Source of the DNA: JAAEQG01 sp023133475
Lineage (GTDB): Bacteria; Planctomycetota; Phycisphaerae; UBA1845
Assembly: GCA_030631415.1 (NCBI GenBank)
Contig: DAOVLE010000164.1
Span: 1-11,983, forward strand
Length of the DNA stretch: 11,983 nucleotides
Direction of reading: 5' to 3'
Shown here: one piece after another, positions 1 through 6,230 of the stretch
Numbering within the stretch: the first letter of the stretch is position 1
Layout: each line of letters opens with the position of its first letter
The notes under the pieces: model-generated
What the model saw: only the letters and a program-made list of their open reading frames with translations
Databases searched by the model: none
What the model was told of the DNA's origin: nothing
Program-made: the position numbers and the translations under genes

Positions 1-186
1 ACTCAAACCCATCAAGAGACCCATTTTTTGACTACATTTGGTTTCAGCAAAAACGCCAGCCCGAATCTCCCTTCACGCACGCTGAGCCACGTCCGCCCTA
101 CCAAAAATCGAATTTCTTAAGGCTGCGGAACTTGGGTTAGCCCAAAGTCAGAAAAACCAGCGGGACCTTGGACCTTGGACTCGCCC

Positions 187-233
187 CCGGTTGGTGGGTT
201 CCACCTCGCTCCGCGAGGTTCCACCCACCCTAC
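187..233. repeat. 47-bp palindromic dispersed repeat, copy 1 (REP-like)
   Basis: An exact 47-base match to 4565-4611 in the same orientation. It folds as a two-part hairpin. The inner stem pairs ACCTCGC (203-209) with GCGAGGT (213-219) around a TCC loop. The outer stem pairs GGTGGG (193-198) with CCCACC (224-229) across a symmetrical 4x4 internal loop. The TAG stop of the HDOD gene (230-232) lies inside its last bases. The minus strand begins GTAGGG, as do two other palindromes in the window, which suggests one family. It may act as a transcript-end structure; it has no T-tract, so it is not a classical terminator. Confidence 0.85.
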
Positions 234-1111
234 GCCCCGGTTAACATGCTAACGGCGTCATCCAGCTCTTCGAGGAGTTGATCGCGTATTTCAGTCAATT
301 GCTCGACACTCACTCCGACTGCCTCCAGGAGTTCCTCGGTGAGTTCCTCCTGGGCGGCGGTCTGGCAAAAGCCCAATTCCTCGTGGCAGCAGAGCATGTC
401 TGCCAAATGAATGAGGTTCCCGAGCTTCTGCAACTCGGCACTGAGGTTCTCCGGGTGATGATGAAATCCGATAACCGCCCGTAGGTGGCGTGGGAAACGC
501 CATTTGGTGGTCAGAGCTTCGCCGAACTGCTGGTGATCGGCACCGACGATTCTGGTTTCCAGGTCCAGAAAAGTGCCCTCCCCCGCCGCACAGCGGTCGC
601 AGACCTCGCCGAGTTTTTCGGGAAAGGCCTGACGCTCGATCAAGACCCCCAGGTCGTGAATCAAGCCGGCAACGAACAGTTCGTCCAGGTTCAGGATTTC
701 TCCGCCGGCTTTGCCGAGGAGTCGTGATGCCAAGCCCACCGCCACGCTGTGCCGCCACAGTTCGCGTGGATCGAAGTGTTCGGAAATCTGCCCGCCCTTG
801 AAGAGGCGCGCAATCGACGCGGCGATTGCAAGGTTCTTGACCGCCGATAATCCGAGCAGGACGATGGCCCGGTCGATCCCCGCGATCTGCCCGGGCAGAC
901 CGTAGAAGGAGGAATTGACCACTTTCAGCACTTTCGCCGACAATGCGGGATCACGCTTGATGATATCGTGCAAATCGCGTGCGGTGCTGCGGGCGTCTTC
1001 CACCGTCTCGATGATCTTGACGGTCACCTCCGGCAATGTGGCAATGTCCCCTACCGACGCAAGCGCCTTGGCGACAACAGTCTTACTCTCGCTGACAACG
1101 TCTACACCCAT
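230..1111 (-). CDS. HDOD domain signalling protein
   Basis: This encodes a soluble 293-residue protein with an HDOD domain, a catalytically degenerate relative of HD phosphohydrolases. HDOD proteins usually act in signal transduction, often near cyclic-di-GMP, chemotaxis or stress pathways. The domain covers about residues 18-220. It includes IIKRDPALSAKVLKVVNSSF (51-69), the core FVAGLIHDLG (146-155) with H152-D153, ADHQQFG (191-197) and FHHHPE (216-221). The C-terminus (253-288) is acidic, helical and possibly coiled. No GGDEF, CheY-like or kinase domain is attached. I chose the ATG at 1111 because GGGGAG lies about seven bases upstream; a TTG at 1147 would add 12 residues without a comparable ribosome site. 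The stop codon lies inside a palindromic repeat, so the last residues (LTGA) may have been shaped by its insertion. The specific partner cannot be inferred. Confidence 0.9.
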   Translation of the reverse strand: MGVDVVSESKTVVAKALASVGDIATLPEVTVKIIETVEDARSTARDLHDIIKRDPALSAKVLKVVNSSFYGLPGQIAGIDRAIVLLGLSAVKNLAIAASIARLFKGGQISEHFDPRELWRHSVAVGLASRLLGKAGGEILNLDELFVAGLIHDLGVLIERQAFPEKLGEVCDRCAAGEGTFLDLETRIVGADHQQFGEALTTKWRFPRHLRAVIGFHHHPENLSAELQKLGNLIHLADMLCCHEELGFCQTAAQEELTEELLEAVGVSVEQLTEIRDQLLEELDDAVSMLTGA

Positions 1112-1174
1112 AAATTGTCTCCCCAACGAGTCCTTGGCTACTATCAACTCTCATCGTCGCTATAGCGGTGGAGA

Positions 1175-1272
1175 TTTAGCCCGCTAACCCGCATTTCTCA
1201 CACCGCAGAGAGCGCGGAGAACGCAGAGTATTTCCTAGAAAGAAGTTACAGCTAAATTAGGGCGTGTCGAGT
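1175..1272 (+). repeat. Dispersed repeat element, left arm (CGCAGAGA type)
   Basis: Bases 1188-1272 match 8982-9066 over 85 bases with seven mismatches and no gaps. Similarity extends left to TTTAGCCCGC (1175-1184) if an 8-base deletion is allowed in the other copy. The core holds three imperfect units related to CGCRGAGA. The first half, TAACCCG through CGCAGAG (1185-1229), is an imperfect inverted repeat of 1336-1377, so the interval has transposon-like terminal symmetry but no transposase. Confidence 0.8.
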
Positions 1273-1330
1273 TTTGACAGTGTGTTTATTGTCTGCTCAA
1301 CGCTGGTTGCGATAACTCCCTACCTCTCAA

Positions 1331-1421
1331 CTCTCTGCGGTCTCTGCGTGCTCCGCGGTGAAATATCCGGGTTAGAGGCGACAAGTCCACAGCGTTTAGC
1401 GGCGACCCGAAGGGGAGCGTG
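1331..1421 (-). repeat. Dispersed repeat element, inverted right arm
   Basis: Read on the minus strand, this matches 7381-7496. The 31 bases 1391-1421 are exactly the reverse complement of 7381-7411. The match continues, with one substitution, through TGGACTTGTCGCC and then into the TAACCC...CGCAGAG core. The core also forms an imperfect inverted repeat with 1185-1229. This copy has one 24-base unit where the copy at 7396-7443 has two. Confidence 0.8.
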
Positions 1422-1462
1422 TAAAACAAGAAAGGAACAACCGGATCAGAGCAACTCCACTA

Positions 1463-1495
1463 TGAGGACGGCAGGTTTGCAACCTGCCCTACTCG
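1463..1495 (-). repeat. GTAGGG-type palindrome after sigma gene
   Basis: A perfect 8-bp stem pairs GGCAGGTT (1470-1477) with AACCTGCC (1481-1488) around a TGC loop. On the minus strand it reads GTAGGGCAGGTT...CTGCCGTCC. This parallels GTAGGGCGGGTT...CCGCCGTCC at 4491-4515: the stem differs but the flanks are the same. It lies 16-41 bases downstream of the minus-strand sigma gene stop. It is a plausible transcript-end hairpin without a T-tract. Confidence 0.7.
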
Positions 1496-1510
1496 CTGAA
1501 AGTTGATAAC

Positions 1511-3208
1511 TCAATCCGCGATCAGGTCCACCGCTACGGGAGCGAGAGTTTTGCGGATTTTGTCTATCGCGTGTTTCTCTATCTGGCGAACACGCTCTTT
1601 GGTGACCCCGAAATGGCGACCTAACTGTTCCAGCGTCTGCGAGGCCCCCTGGCCGAAAAGACCGTAGTGCTGCGTTACGATGGTCCGCTCCCGCTCGGTC
1701 AGCTCGCTGAAACCAGCGGCAAGCACCGCCCGGACACCCTCGATATCGGCAGCAGACTCGCAGGTGCCACGATAATCCGCAGTGCTGTCGAGCAGTTCGT
1801 CCTGGCCGGTGACGAATTTCCGGCAGTGGTAGTGGGCTTCGGGGATGGTGCGGGCGAAGTTTTTCATCACCGCCCAGGAGGCATAGGTGCTGAACTTGTT
1901 CCCACGGCTGTAGTCAAAACGCTCCACCGCCCGCATCAACGATAAGTTCCCGTCACTGACCACCTCAAAGAAGTTGACATAAGCCCCCACGTGCTTCTTG
2001 GCGATGCTCACCACCAGCCGCAGGTTGGCGCTGATCAGCTCCTTCTTGACCACCTCCACCTGGGCCATCAGCTTGCGAATCTCCGCCAGCTCCGACTCGG
2101 TAACACTCAAAGGCCCCAAAGCCGCAATGAGCCGGGCAGCTTTGTGCTTCAAATAGTTGTACCGCCGGAACTTATCACGCTCCTGCTCCGGCGACAACAA
2201 AGGCAAATCGTACAACGAACGCAGATATGCCGGAAGGTCCCTCGGCGGTCGAACCTTCTTAAGCGGCTTGGCAGAGGGCGGCTCGGGGGCATCAAGTATT
2301 ATGGTGTCGGCGTTGGGGGCGTCGAATAACTCGTTGTAAACATACTCGACCGGCGATTCCATCAATTCCCGAGCTTGAAACTCGCGGATCGCGTGCTCGA
2401 TCTCCTCCACCGCACAGCCAAGAGCCGCCGCGATCTCCCCGGGTGAGTCACCAGCCCGATGACATCTCGAAATCGCACGATGACGCCTGGAAAGCAGTGG
2501 TTGCCCGTCACGGTCGAACAACGCCTCGGCCGGTCGGCTCTGGTCGAAACGCCGCAGGGTGTAGCGGACAGTCTCGACGGCACGCCCGGTCTTCTCCGCT
2601 ATCTCGCGTGCCACCATGTACAGCTTCATGCGACGGTGGCTTAGCATCTCCCGAGCCAGGTCCACGATTTGAGCCTTTTCGGCGGCGGAAAGCTGCTTGA
2701 AAGCCGCCCCACGCTGCACCAGATCGGCGTTGTTCTTTACGAAGCGATCCACGGTCTTTTGTAGGAAAACCGTTCGCCCCACGCCGTCGTCGAAGACCGC
2801 CCGGATGCCCATCAACCCCCGCTTCCGCCACCGGCGAATCGTCTTCGTGCTGACCGCGAGCTTGTCAGCCAACTCCTCATGGGTTTGATAAGAATCGGCC
2901 AGCTCGGCAGTGGTCAGTTTGGCCTTGCGGCTGAGCTGGTCCGCCATGCCGGTCAGATCGGCGATCAGGGCTTGCCCCGGGATAGCCCCTCTTTGATCCT
3001 GCCCACGTGGGCGATACCCGGTGATAGTGTAGCAGACCAGGTCGTAGGGATACGCCACCTCATGATCGATCATGCCCAGCAACGTCTCGATACCCTCCAA
3101 CTGCCGCAAGCGCAAACGTCGCGGAGCCAGCGTGAGCTGGTGAGCAAGTTGAGCCACATCGCCGGAAAAGTATTTAACCATGAGCGTAACGCTCTGTGCG
3201 CCCCCCAC
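1511..3208 (-). CDS. Sigma-70 family sigma factor with N-terminal HTH extension
   Basis: This encodes a 565-residue promoter-recognition subunit of RNA polymerase. The C-terminal half is sigma-70. Region 1.2 is at about 323-357 (DLPAYLRSLYDLPLLSPEQE). Region 2 is at 388-457, with ISANLRLVVSIAKKH and NKFSTYASWAVMKNFAR. Region 4 is at 500-555, with the helix-turn-helix LEQLGRHFGVTKERVRQIEK. Only about 45 residues join regions 2 and 4, so region 3 is missing. Region 2.4 has WAVMKNFARTIPE instead of the usual WWI(R/K)QAI, suggesting altered -10 recognition. The N-terminal half carries three helix-turn-helix-like segments: ELADKLAVSTKTIRRWRKRG (112-131), MVAREIAEKTGRAVETVRYT (198-217) and SPGEIAAALGCAVEEIEHAI (255-274). 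The start is uncertain: GTG at 3208 is the longest option and ATG at 3181 the alternative, and neither has a clear ribosome site. It is divergent from the RpoD-like gene. Confidence 0.9.
   Translation of the reverse strand: MGGAQSVTLMVKYFSGDVAQLAHQLTLAPRRLRLRQLEGIETLLGMIDHEVAYPYDLVCYTITGYRPRGQDQRGAIPGQALIADLTGMADQLSRKAKLTTAELADSYQTHEELADKLAVSTKTIRRWRKRGLMGIRAVFDDGVGRTVFLQKTVDRFVKNNADLVQRGAAFKQLSAAEKAQIVDLAREMLSHRRMKLYMVAREIAEKTGRAVETVRYTLRRFDQSRPAEALFDRDGQPLLSRRHRAISRCHRAGDSPGEIAAALGCAVEEIEHAIREFQARELMESPVEYVYNELFDAPNADTIILDAPEPPSAKPLKKVRPPRDLPAYLRSLYDLPLLSPEQERDKFRRYNYLKHKAARLIAALGPLSVTESELAEIRKLMAQVEVVKKELISANLRLVVSIAKKHVGAYVNFFEVVSDGNLSLMRAVERFDYSRGNKFSTYASWAVMKNFARTIPEAHYHCRKFVTGQDELLDSTADYRGTCESAADIEGVRAVLAAGFSELTERERTIVTQHYGLFGQGASQTLEQLGRHFGVTKERVRQIEKHAIDKIRKTLAPVAVDLIAD
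3182..3194. promoter_or_regulatory. Short dyad next to the sigma start codon
   Basis: GAGCGT and ACGCTC form a 6+1+6 dyad directly upstream of the ATG at 3181 on the minus strand. If that ATG is the true start, the dyad lies in the translation initiation region and could be an operator or an RNA hairpin. If the GTG at 3208 is used, it is simply coding sequence. Confidence 0.25.
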
Positions 3209-3277
3209 GCAGTTTGTCGCGGCCTAAATCCGCCGGTTACGCAAGCCTACCCTTGTGAAACCCTATCCACTTGACAG

Positions 3278-3306
3278 ATAATAGCTTACACAACCGCACA
3301 TTTCAA
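3278..3306 (-). promoter_or_regulatory. Sigma-70 type promoter for the minus-strand sigma gene
   Basis: On the minus strand, TTGAAA (3306-3301) and TATTAT (3283-3278) are separated by exactly 17 bases. Each box matches the consensus at five of six positions. Transcription would begin near 3271, giving a leader of about 60-90 bases to the GTG or ATG of the HTH-sigma gene. Confidence 0.6.
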
Positions 3307-3521
3307 CCCCCCTCAACCACCACTCCACACCGCCAGTCTCATATTCACCTTCTGGGGGCCGCGTGGACAAGGCCTATATTCTTCTCCCCTGTTAGATTAT
3401 CGCTATGGTCAAGTGGGTCGTCAACATTATTGTTGACATTTCAGTGCCGCGACCGTAATGGAGCGGTTATGATACTATGATATCCGGACAGGGGATATTG
3501 TGAGCAGTCGTGGTCTTTGGG

Positions 3522-3551
3522 TTGAAGGCACTTCCTTGCCCCGACGATAAA
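3522..3551 (+). promoter_or_regulatory. Possible promoter for the RpoD-like gene
   Basis: TTGAAG (3522-3527) and GATAAA (3546-3551) are separated by 18 bases, with four of six consensus matches in each box. It would give a leader of about 30 bases. An upstream TTGACA (3433-3438) is perfect but has no good -10 partner at 16-18 bases. Confidence 0.25.
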
Positions 3552-3586
3552 AGGCGTAGATTTGGTATCTTTGGCGCACTGGAGAC

Positions 3587-4477
3587 TTGGCAATCGCAAT
3601 CGACAGTGATTTACGAATATACCTGAAGCAGATCAACAAGGCTCCGTTGCTGTCTGCCGAAGACGAGAAGCGCCTGGCGGAGAAGATTCAGTACGCTTTG
3701 AGCCTGGCGAAGAAGTTTAAGGCAAAAGAGTGCACCTTGCAGGAGAAGGAGTGCGCCGAGCAGGAGTCCAGCCAGGCCCGCGAAGAGATGGTCAGCGCCA
3801 ACCTCCGCCTGGTGGTCAATATCGCCAAGAAGTATTCCAAAAGGGGTGGTATGCTGCTGGGCGATCTTATCGAGGAGGGCAACCTCGGGCTGCTCCGCGC
3901 CGTCGAGGGGTTCGACCCCAACCAGGGAACACGCTTTAGCACCTATGCCTCCTGGTGGATCAAACAGTCCATCAAACGCAGTCTGATCAACGGCGTGCAG
4001 CCGATTCACATCCCTGCCTATATGGTGGAGATGATTGCCAAGTGGCGCCAGGCACACGACGAGTTTATCGAGAAACAAGACCACACCCCTTCTATTTCCG
4101 AACTGGCTGACTTCATGAACTTGCCCGAGCGCAAGGTCCGCATCATCCGCCGGGCGGTCAGTGCCTTCACCTCGCCGACCCAATCGGCTGAGCCGGAAAG
4201 CGGATTCTCCCTCTCTGACCTGTTGGCGGATGAAAAAACGCCCCAGCCCGACGCCGCCATGTTCTCCGAGTCAGAGTCCACCATGCTCCAACGGTTTCTG
4301 GACCAGATCGACGAGCGAGAAGCCACCATCCTGCGGATGCGATTCGGGCTCGACGACGGCGAAGCCATGACCCTCAAGGACATCGGCAAACGCATCGGCC
4401 TTACCCGCGAACGAGTCCGCCAGATCGAGGGAGAGGCTCTCCGCAAACTCAACGAACTGGTCACTATGAACGAATAA
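3587..4477 (+). CDS. RpoD-like RNA polymerase sigma factor
   Basis: This encodes a 296-residue sigma-70 factor of group 1 or 2. Region 1.2 is at about 7-40 (SDLRIYLKQINKAPLLSAED). Region 2 is at 67-135, with SANLRLVVNIAKKYSKRG, DLIEEGNLGLLRAV and the -10 reading helix RFSTYASWWIKQSIKR. Region 3 is at 141-192. Region 4 is at 238-292, with LKDIGKRIGLTRERVRQIEG. It lacks the long region 1.1 and the non-conserved insert of the E. coli housekeeping factor, so it may be a short principal factor or an alternative group 2 factor. The TTG at 3587 is the only standard start before region 1.2, and its ribosome site is poor: GGAGA ends one base before it. The upstream frame is closed by a TAG at 3557, so the start is uncertain by a few codons. 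It is convergent with the dockerin-like gene and divergent from the other sigma gene. Confidence 0.93.
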   Translation: MAIAIDSDLRIYLKQINKAPLLSAEDEKRLAEKIQYALSLAKKFKAKECTLQEKECAEQESSQAREEMVSANLRLVVNIAKKYSKRGGMLLGDLIEEGNLGLLRAVEGFDPNQGTRFSTYASWWIKQSIKRSLINGVQPIHIPAYMVEMIAKWRQAHDEFIEKQDHTPSISELADFMNLPERKVRIIRRAVSAFTSPTQSAEPESGFSLSDLLADEKTPQPDAAMFSESESTMLQRFLDQIDEREATILRMRFGLDDGEAMTLKDIGKRIGLTRERVRQIEGEALRKLNELVTMNE

Positions 4478-4490
4478 CCTTTTTAGCAGC

Positions 4491-4516
4491 GTAGGGCGGG
4501 TTTTACCCGCCGTCCC
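4491..4516 (+). repeat. GTAGGG-type palindrome after RpoD-like gene
   Basis: A perfect hairpin pairs GGCGGGT (4495-4501) with ACCCGCC (4505-4511) around a TTT loop, 17 bases after the sigma gene stop. It shares GTAGGGC and GCCGTCC flanks with the palindrome at 1463-1495. It is strong enough to pause or protect an mRNA end, but no T-tract follows. Confidence 0.7.
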
Positions 4517-4527
4517 ACGTCAAGAAA

Positions 4528-4563
4528 CCGCCTCATGCCAAGGAGGCGGGTAAAACCCGCCGC
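4528..4563 (-). repeat. Inverted partner palindrome
   Basis: GGCGGGT (4545-4551), an AAA loop and ACCCGCC (4555-4561) form the same stem as 4495-4511, in opposite orientation. A competing stem pairs CCGCCTC (4528-4534) with GAGGCGG (4543-4549). Two opposed copies about 33 bases apart, followed by the 47-bp repeat, give a BIME-like arrangement between two convergent stop codons. Confidence 0.65.
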
Positions 4564-4564
4564 A

Positions 4565-4611
4565 CCGGTTGGTGGGTTCCACCTCGCTCCGCGAGGTTCC
4601 ACCCACCCTAC
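4565..4611. repeat. 47-bp palindromic dispersed repeat, copy 2
   Basis: Identical over 47 bases to 187-233. It ends 10 bases before the stop codon of the minus-strand dockerin-like gene. Together with the two GGCGGGT hairpins it fills most of the 144-base convergent gap and could serve as a bidirectional transcript-end structure. Confidence 0.85.
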
Positions 4612-4621
4612 ACACGGGCAC

Positions 4622-5035
4622 TTACCCGTTGAATTCCTCCTGGAAACCGGCGAAATCCACCAGGTCCACATCGCCGTCCGCGTTAAAGTCAAAGCAATCA
4701 CAGCCGGGCCCAAGCCCGCCGCCAGGCCCTGCAAAACACACCTGAAACCCAACGAAATCATCCAAATCCACGTCACCGTCGTTGTCGCAATCGCCGGGCG
4801 GGCACTCGAACCAAAACCCGCCGCCGAGGGTGAACGTCCCACTGGAAATTACCCCCGCGTCGGGCTGCCCTATGGTGCCGCTCAGCTCGAAACTGCCGCC
4901 GGTGCTGAACATATCGCCTCCACCGTCAACAGTGTGCCAGTCAATATCGAAGTTGCCGTCCGCAGAGGGCCAACTCGCAAAAAGAATCAGCATCCACACG
5001 GCAATTCGCCCCATCTGTTGCCCGTGGCGATTCAT
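4622..5035 (-). CDS. Secreted protein with dockerin-like repeats
   Basis: This encodes a 137-residue exported protein. A signal peptide is visible at 1-27: polar start, hydrophobic IAVWMLILFA at 11-20, and likely cleavage near SADG. The middle, roughly 28-75, is a Gly-rich segment (DWHTVDGGGDMFSTGG, GTFTLGGGFW) of a style common in planctomycete secreted proteins. The C-terminus has two EF-hand-like calcium loops typical of type I dockerins: DNDGDVDLDDF (84-94) and DFNADGDVDLVDF (116-128), each followed by a short FxxFQ helix. Four cysteines (83, 100, 112, 114) bracket the two loops and may form disulfides. Dockerins usually bind cohesins; no cohesin is present here, so the partner is unknown. 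Its ATG overlaps the upstream TGA as ATGA, and GAGGG lies six bases upstream, so translation is probably coupled to the S74 gene. Confidence 0.85.
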   Translation of the reverse strand: MNRHGQQMGRIAVWMLILFASWPSADGNFDIDWHTVDGGGDMFSTGGSFELSGTIGQPDAGVISSGTFTLGGGFWFECPPGDCDNDGDVDLDDFVGFQVCFAGPGGGLGPGCDCFDFNADGDVDLVDFAGFQEEFNG

Positions 5036-5718
5036 CGTGCACCCTCACTTCCCGCGCGAGCCAGATCAGCCAACCTCGCCTCGATCCGCTCGAGCCGAGC
5101 GTGCAGGGCGGAGATTTCTTCCGCCTGGGCTGCAATCCGGGCGTCCTTCTCTTTGGCAATCTCGTACAAACCCTGAAGCGCCGCCAAAGCCACACCACTG
5201 GTATCCAGCCCGGCAATGTGCCGGTCGTCCTGCCCCAGGCCAAAGGCGGCATGAAAGTCCTGGGCTACCGGCCCCAGATGGCGGACTTTGGGATGCTCAG
5301 CCTTGTAGTTCCAGGTGCTGATGGGCAACGATGCCAACTTCTCCAACACCGCACACCCGTCGACAGGGGCAAAGTTCTCCTTGACCGCCCGGTCCGAGGA
5401 ATTCTCCCAAACACCGCCCAGGGAGAGCCTGGCACCGGTGGACGTGGTAATCAGACTAACGCCGTCATCGCGGGTATCGACCCACCCGGAGTTGTTGACG
5501 TCGAAGCGGGCCCCGCCGTTGGCACGCAGACGGAACTGGTCGTTCCTTTCCGAGTAAAAATCGGCGTTGGTGGAATCGGCCCACACAAAGCTCCCGTCAT
5601 GGTTGGCGTTGGCTTGGTGACCGGCTGCAAAACTGTGCCTGCCGACGGCAAGATTGCTTTCCCCTCCGGGGATGGTGGAGTATTCAGCCTTGGCCATGTT
5701 GTCTCTTCCGCCACTCAC
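5032..5718 (-). CDS. C-terminal S74 chaperone part of fibre protein, after second TGA
   Basis: This is the segment after the second in-frame TGA, 228 residues if started at the GTG at 5718, which has no good ribosome site. It begins with the last head repeats (SGGRDNMAKAEY, STIPGGESNLAVGRH). It then has a linker (DGSFVWADSTNADFYSERND, RLRANGGARFDV) seen in many S74 proteins. The S74/ICE domain is at about 105-190. SSDRAVKENF carries the expected Ser-x4-Lys pair (S108, K113) used for self-cleavage in phage endosialidase chaperones. The last 40 residues are a heptad-rich coiled coil. As a stand-alone product it would lack a signal peptide, so it makes most sense as the tail of the full-length protein. 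Its TGA overlaps the dockerin-like ATG. Confidence 0.75.
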   Translation of the reverse strand: MSGGRDNMAKAEYSTIPGGESNLAVGRHSFAAGHQANANHDGSFVWADSTNADFYSERNDQFRLRANGGARFDVNNSGWVDTRDDGVSLITTSTGARLSLGGVWENSSDRAVKENFAPVDGCAVLEKLASLPISTWNYKAEHPKVRHLGPVAQDFHAAFGLGQDDRHIAGLDTSGVALAALQGLYEIAKEKDARIAAQAEEISALHARLERIEARLADLARAGSEGAR

Positions 5719-6230
5719 GGTGGCGTATGCTCCGAACCCTCAGCAACCACCTCCCGCACGGTTCTCTCCTCCTCCCGCGACGGTGGCATGTCCGCTTATG
5801 GCGCTATTTGCTTCGCCGCCCCCAACAGTGGCAAAGGTGCGGTCTTGCGGGAACCCGTCCACCCAGCCTACCTGGTTGTTGGCGCCGCCGGCGATGGTGG
5901 CGTAATCGGTTGGTTCGTCCTCGTCGCCGGCGAGCACGATGTTGTACTCACCTCCACCGATGGTGGCATAATCGGCTCGAGCTTCGTTGTATCCCCCTCC
6001 GCTGACAATGGCATGTGAAGCCGTAGCAAAATTCCCATCGCCTCCGGCGATGGTGGCCAGGTCGCCCTCGGCGGAGTTCGTAAACCCGCCGCTAATGGTC
6101 GCTCCCGGCGCCGTGCTGATGTTACCTCACCCGCCTCCGATGGTGACACCCTCGCCGTTGGCCAAATGGAAACACCCGCCGCCGATCGTAACGAAATTCT
6201 CGGCTACCCTGCTGTCGGACCCGCCGGCAA
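5640..6230 (-). repeat. Coding repeat: ATIxGGxxN head repeats
   Basis: About 12 consecutive units of roughly 15 residues occur within the fibre gene, for example ATISGGFTNSAEGDL, ATIAGGDGNFATASH, ATIGGGEYNIVLA, ATVGGGEANSAISGH and STIPGGESNLAVGRH. The pattern resembles YadA-type head repeats of trimeric adhesins. Three units carry insertions of several residues. The first TGA is at position 7 of its unit, where other units carry C, F, D, G, E, A, S or R. The second TGA lies in a unit lengthened to 21 residues. Confidence 0.7.

Larger units (their letters stand above)
1112..1510. other. Gene-free interval filled by repeats
   Basis: This 399-base interval separates two minus-strand genes. It holds the left arm (1175-1272) and inverted right arm (1331-1421) of a CGCAGAGA-type repeat element and a GTAGGG-type palindrome (1463-1495). 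Short open frames here have no ribosome sites and no recognisable products. I see no strong promoter for the HDOD gene; a TATAGC box at about 1159-1164 has only a weak -35 partner. Confidence 0.7.
3209..3586. other. Divergent control region between two sigma genes
   Basis: These 378 bases separate two divergent sigma factor genes and are AT-richer than the flanking genes. They hold one good minus-strand promoter (3278-3306), several TATGAT/GATACT boxes near 3468-3481 and weak plus-strand promoter options. A 16-codon reading frame (GTG 3500 to TAA 3550) has an AGGGGA ribosome-site-like stretch four bases upstream. I see no other gene here. Confidence 0.6.

Noticed and set aside
164..180. Tandem GACCTTG repeat (2.4 copies)
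   Set aside because: It is too short and isolated to support any function.
1264..1506. 80-codon frame on the plus strand
   Set aside because: It consists of the two repeat arms and a palindrome and has no ribosome site.
5740..6129. Selenocysteine or altered genetic code at the two in-frame TGA codons
   Set aside because: TGA ends moeA, the NmrA-type gene and the fibre gene itself, so the code is standard. The sites are in structural head repeats without a redox context, and I see no convincing SECIS-like hairpin.
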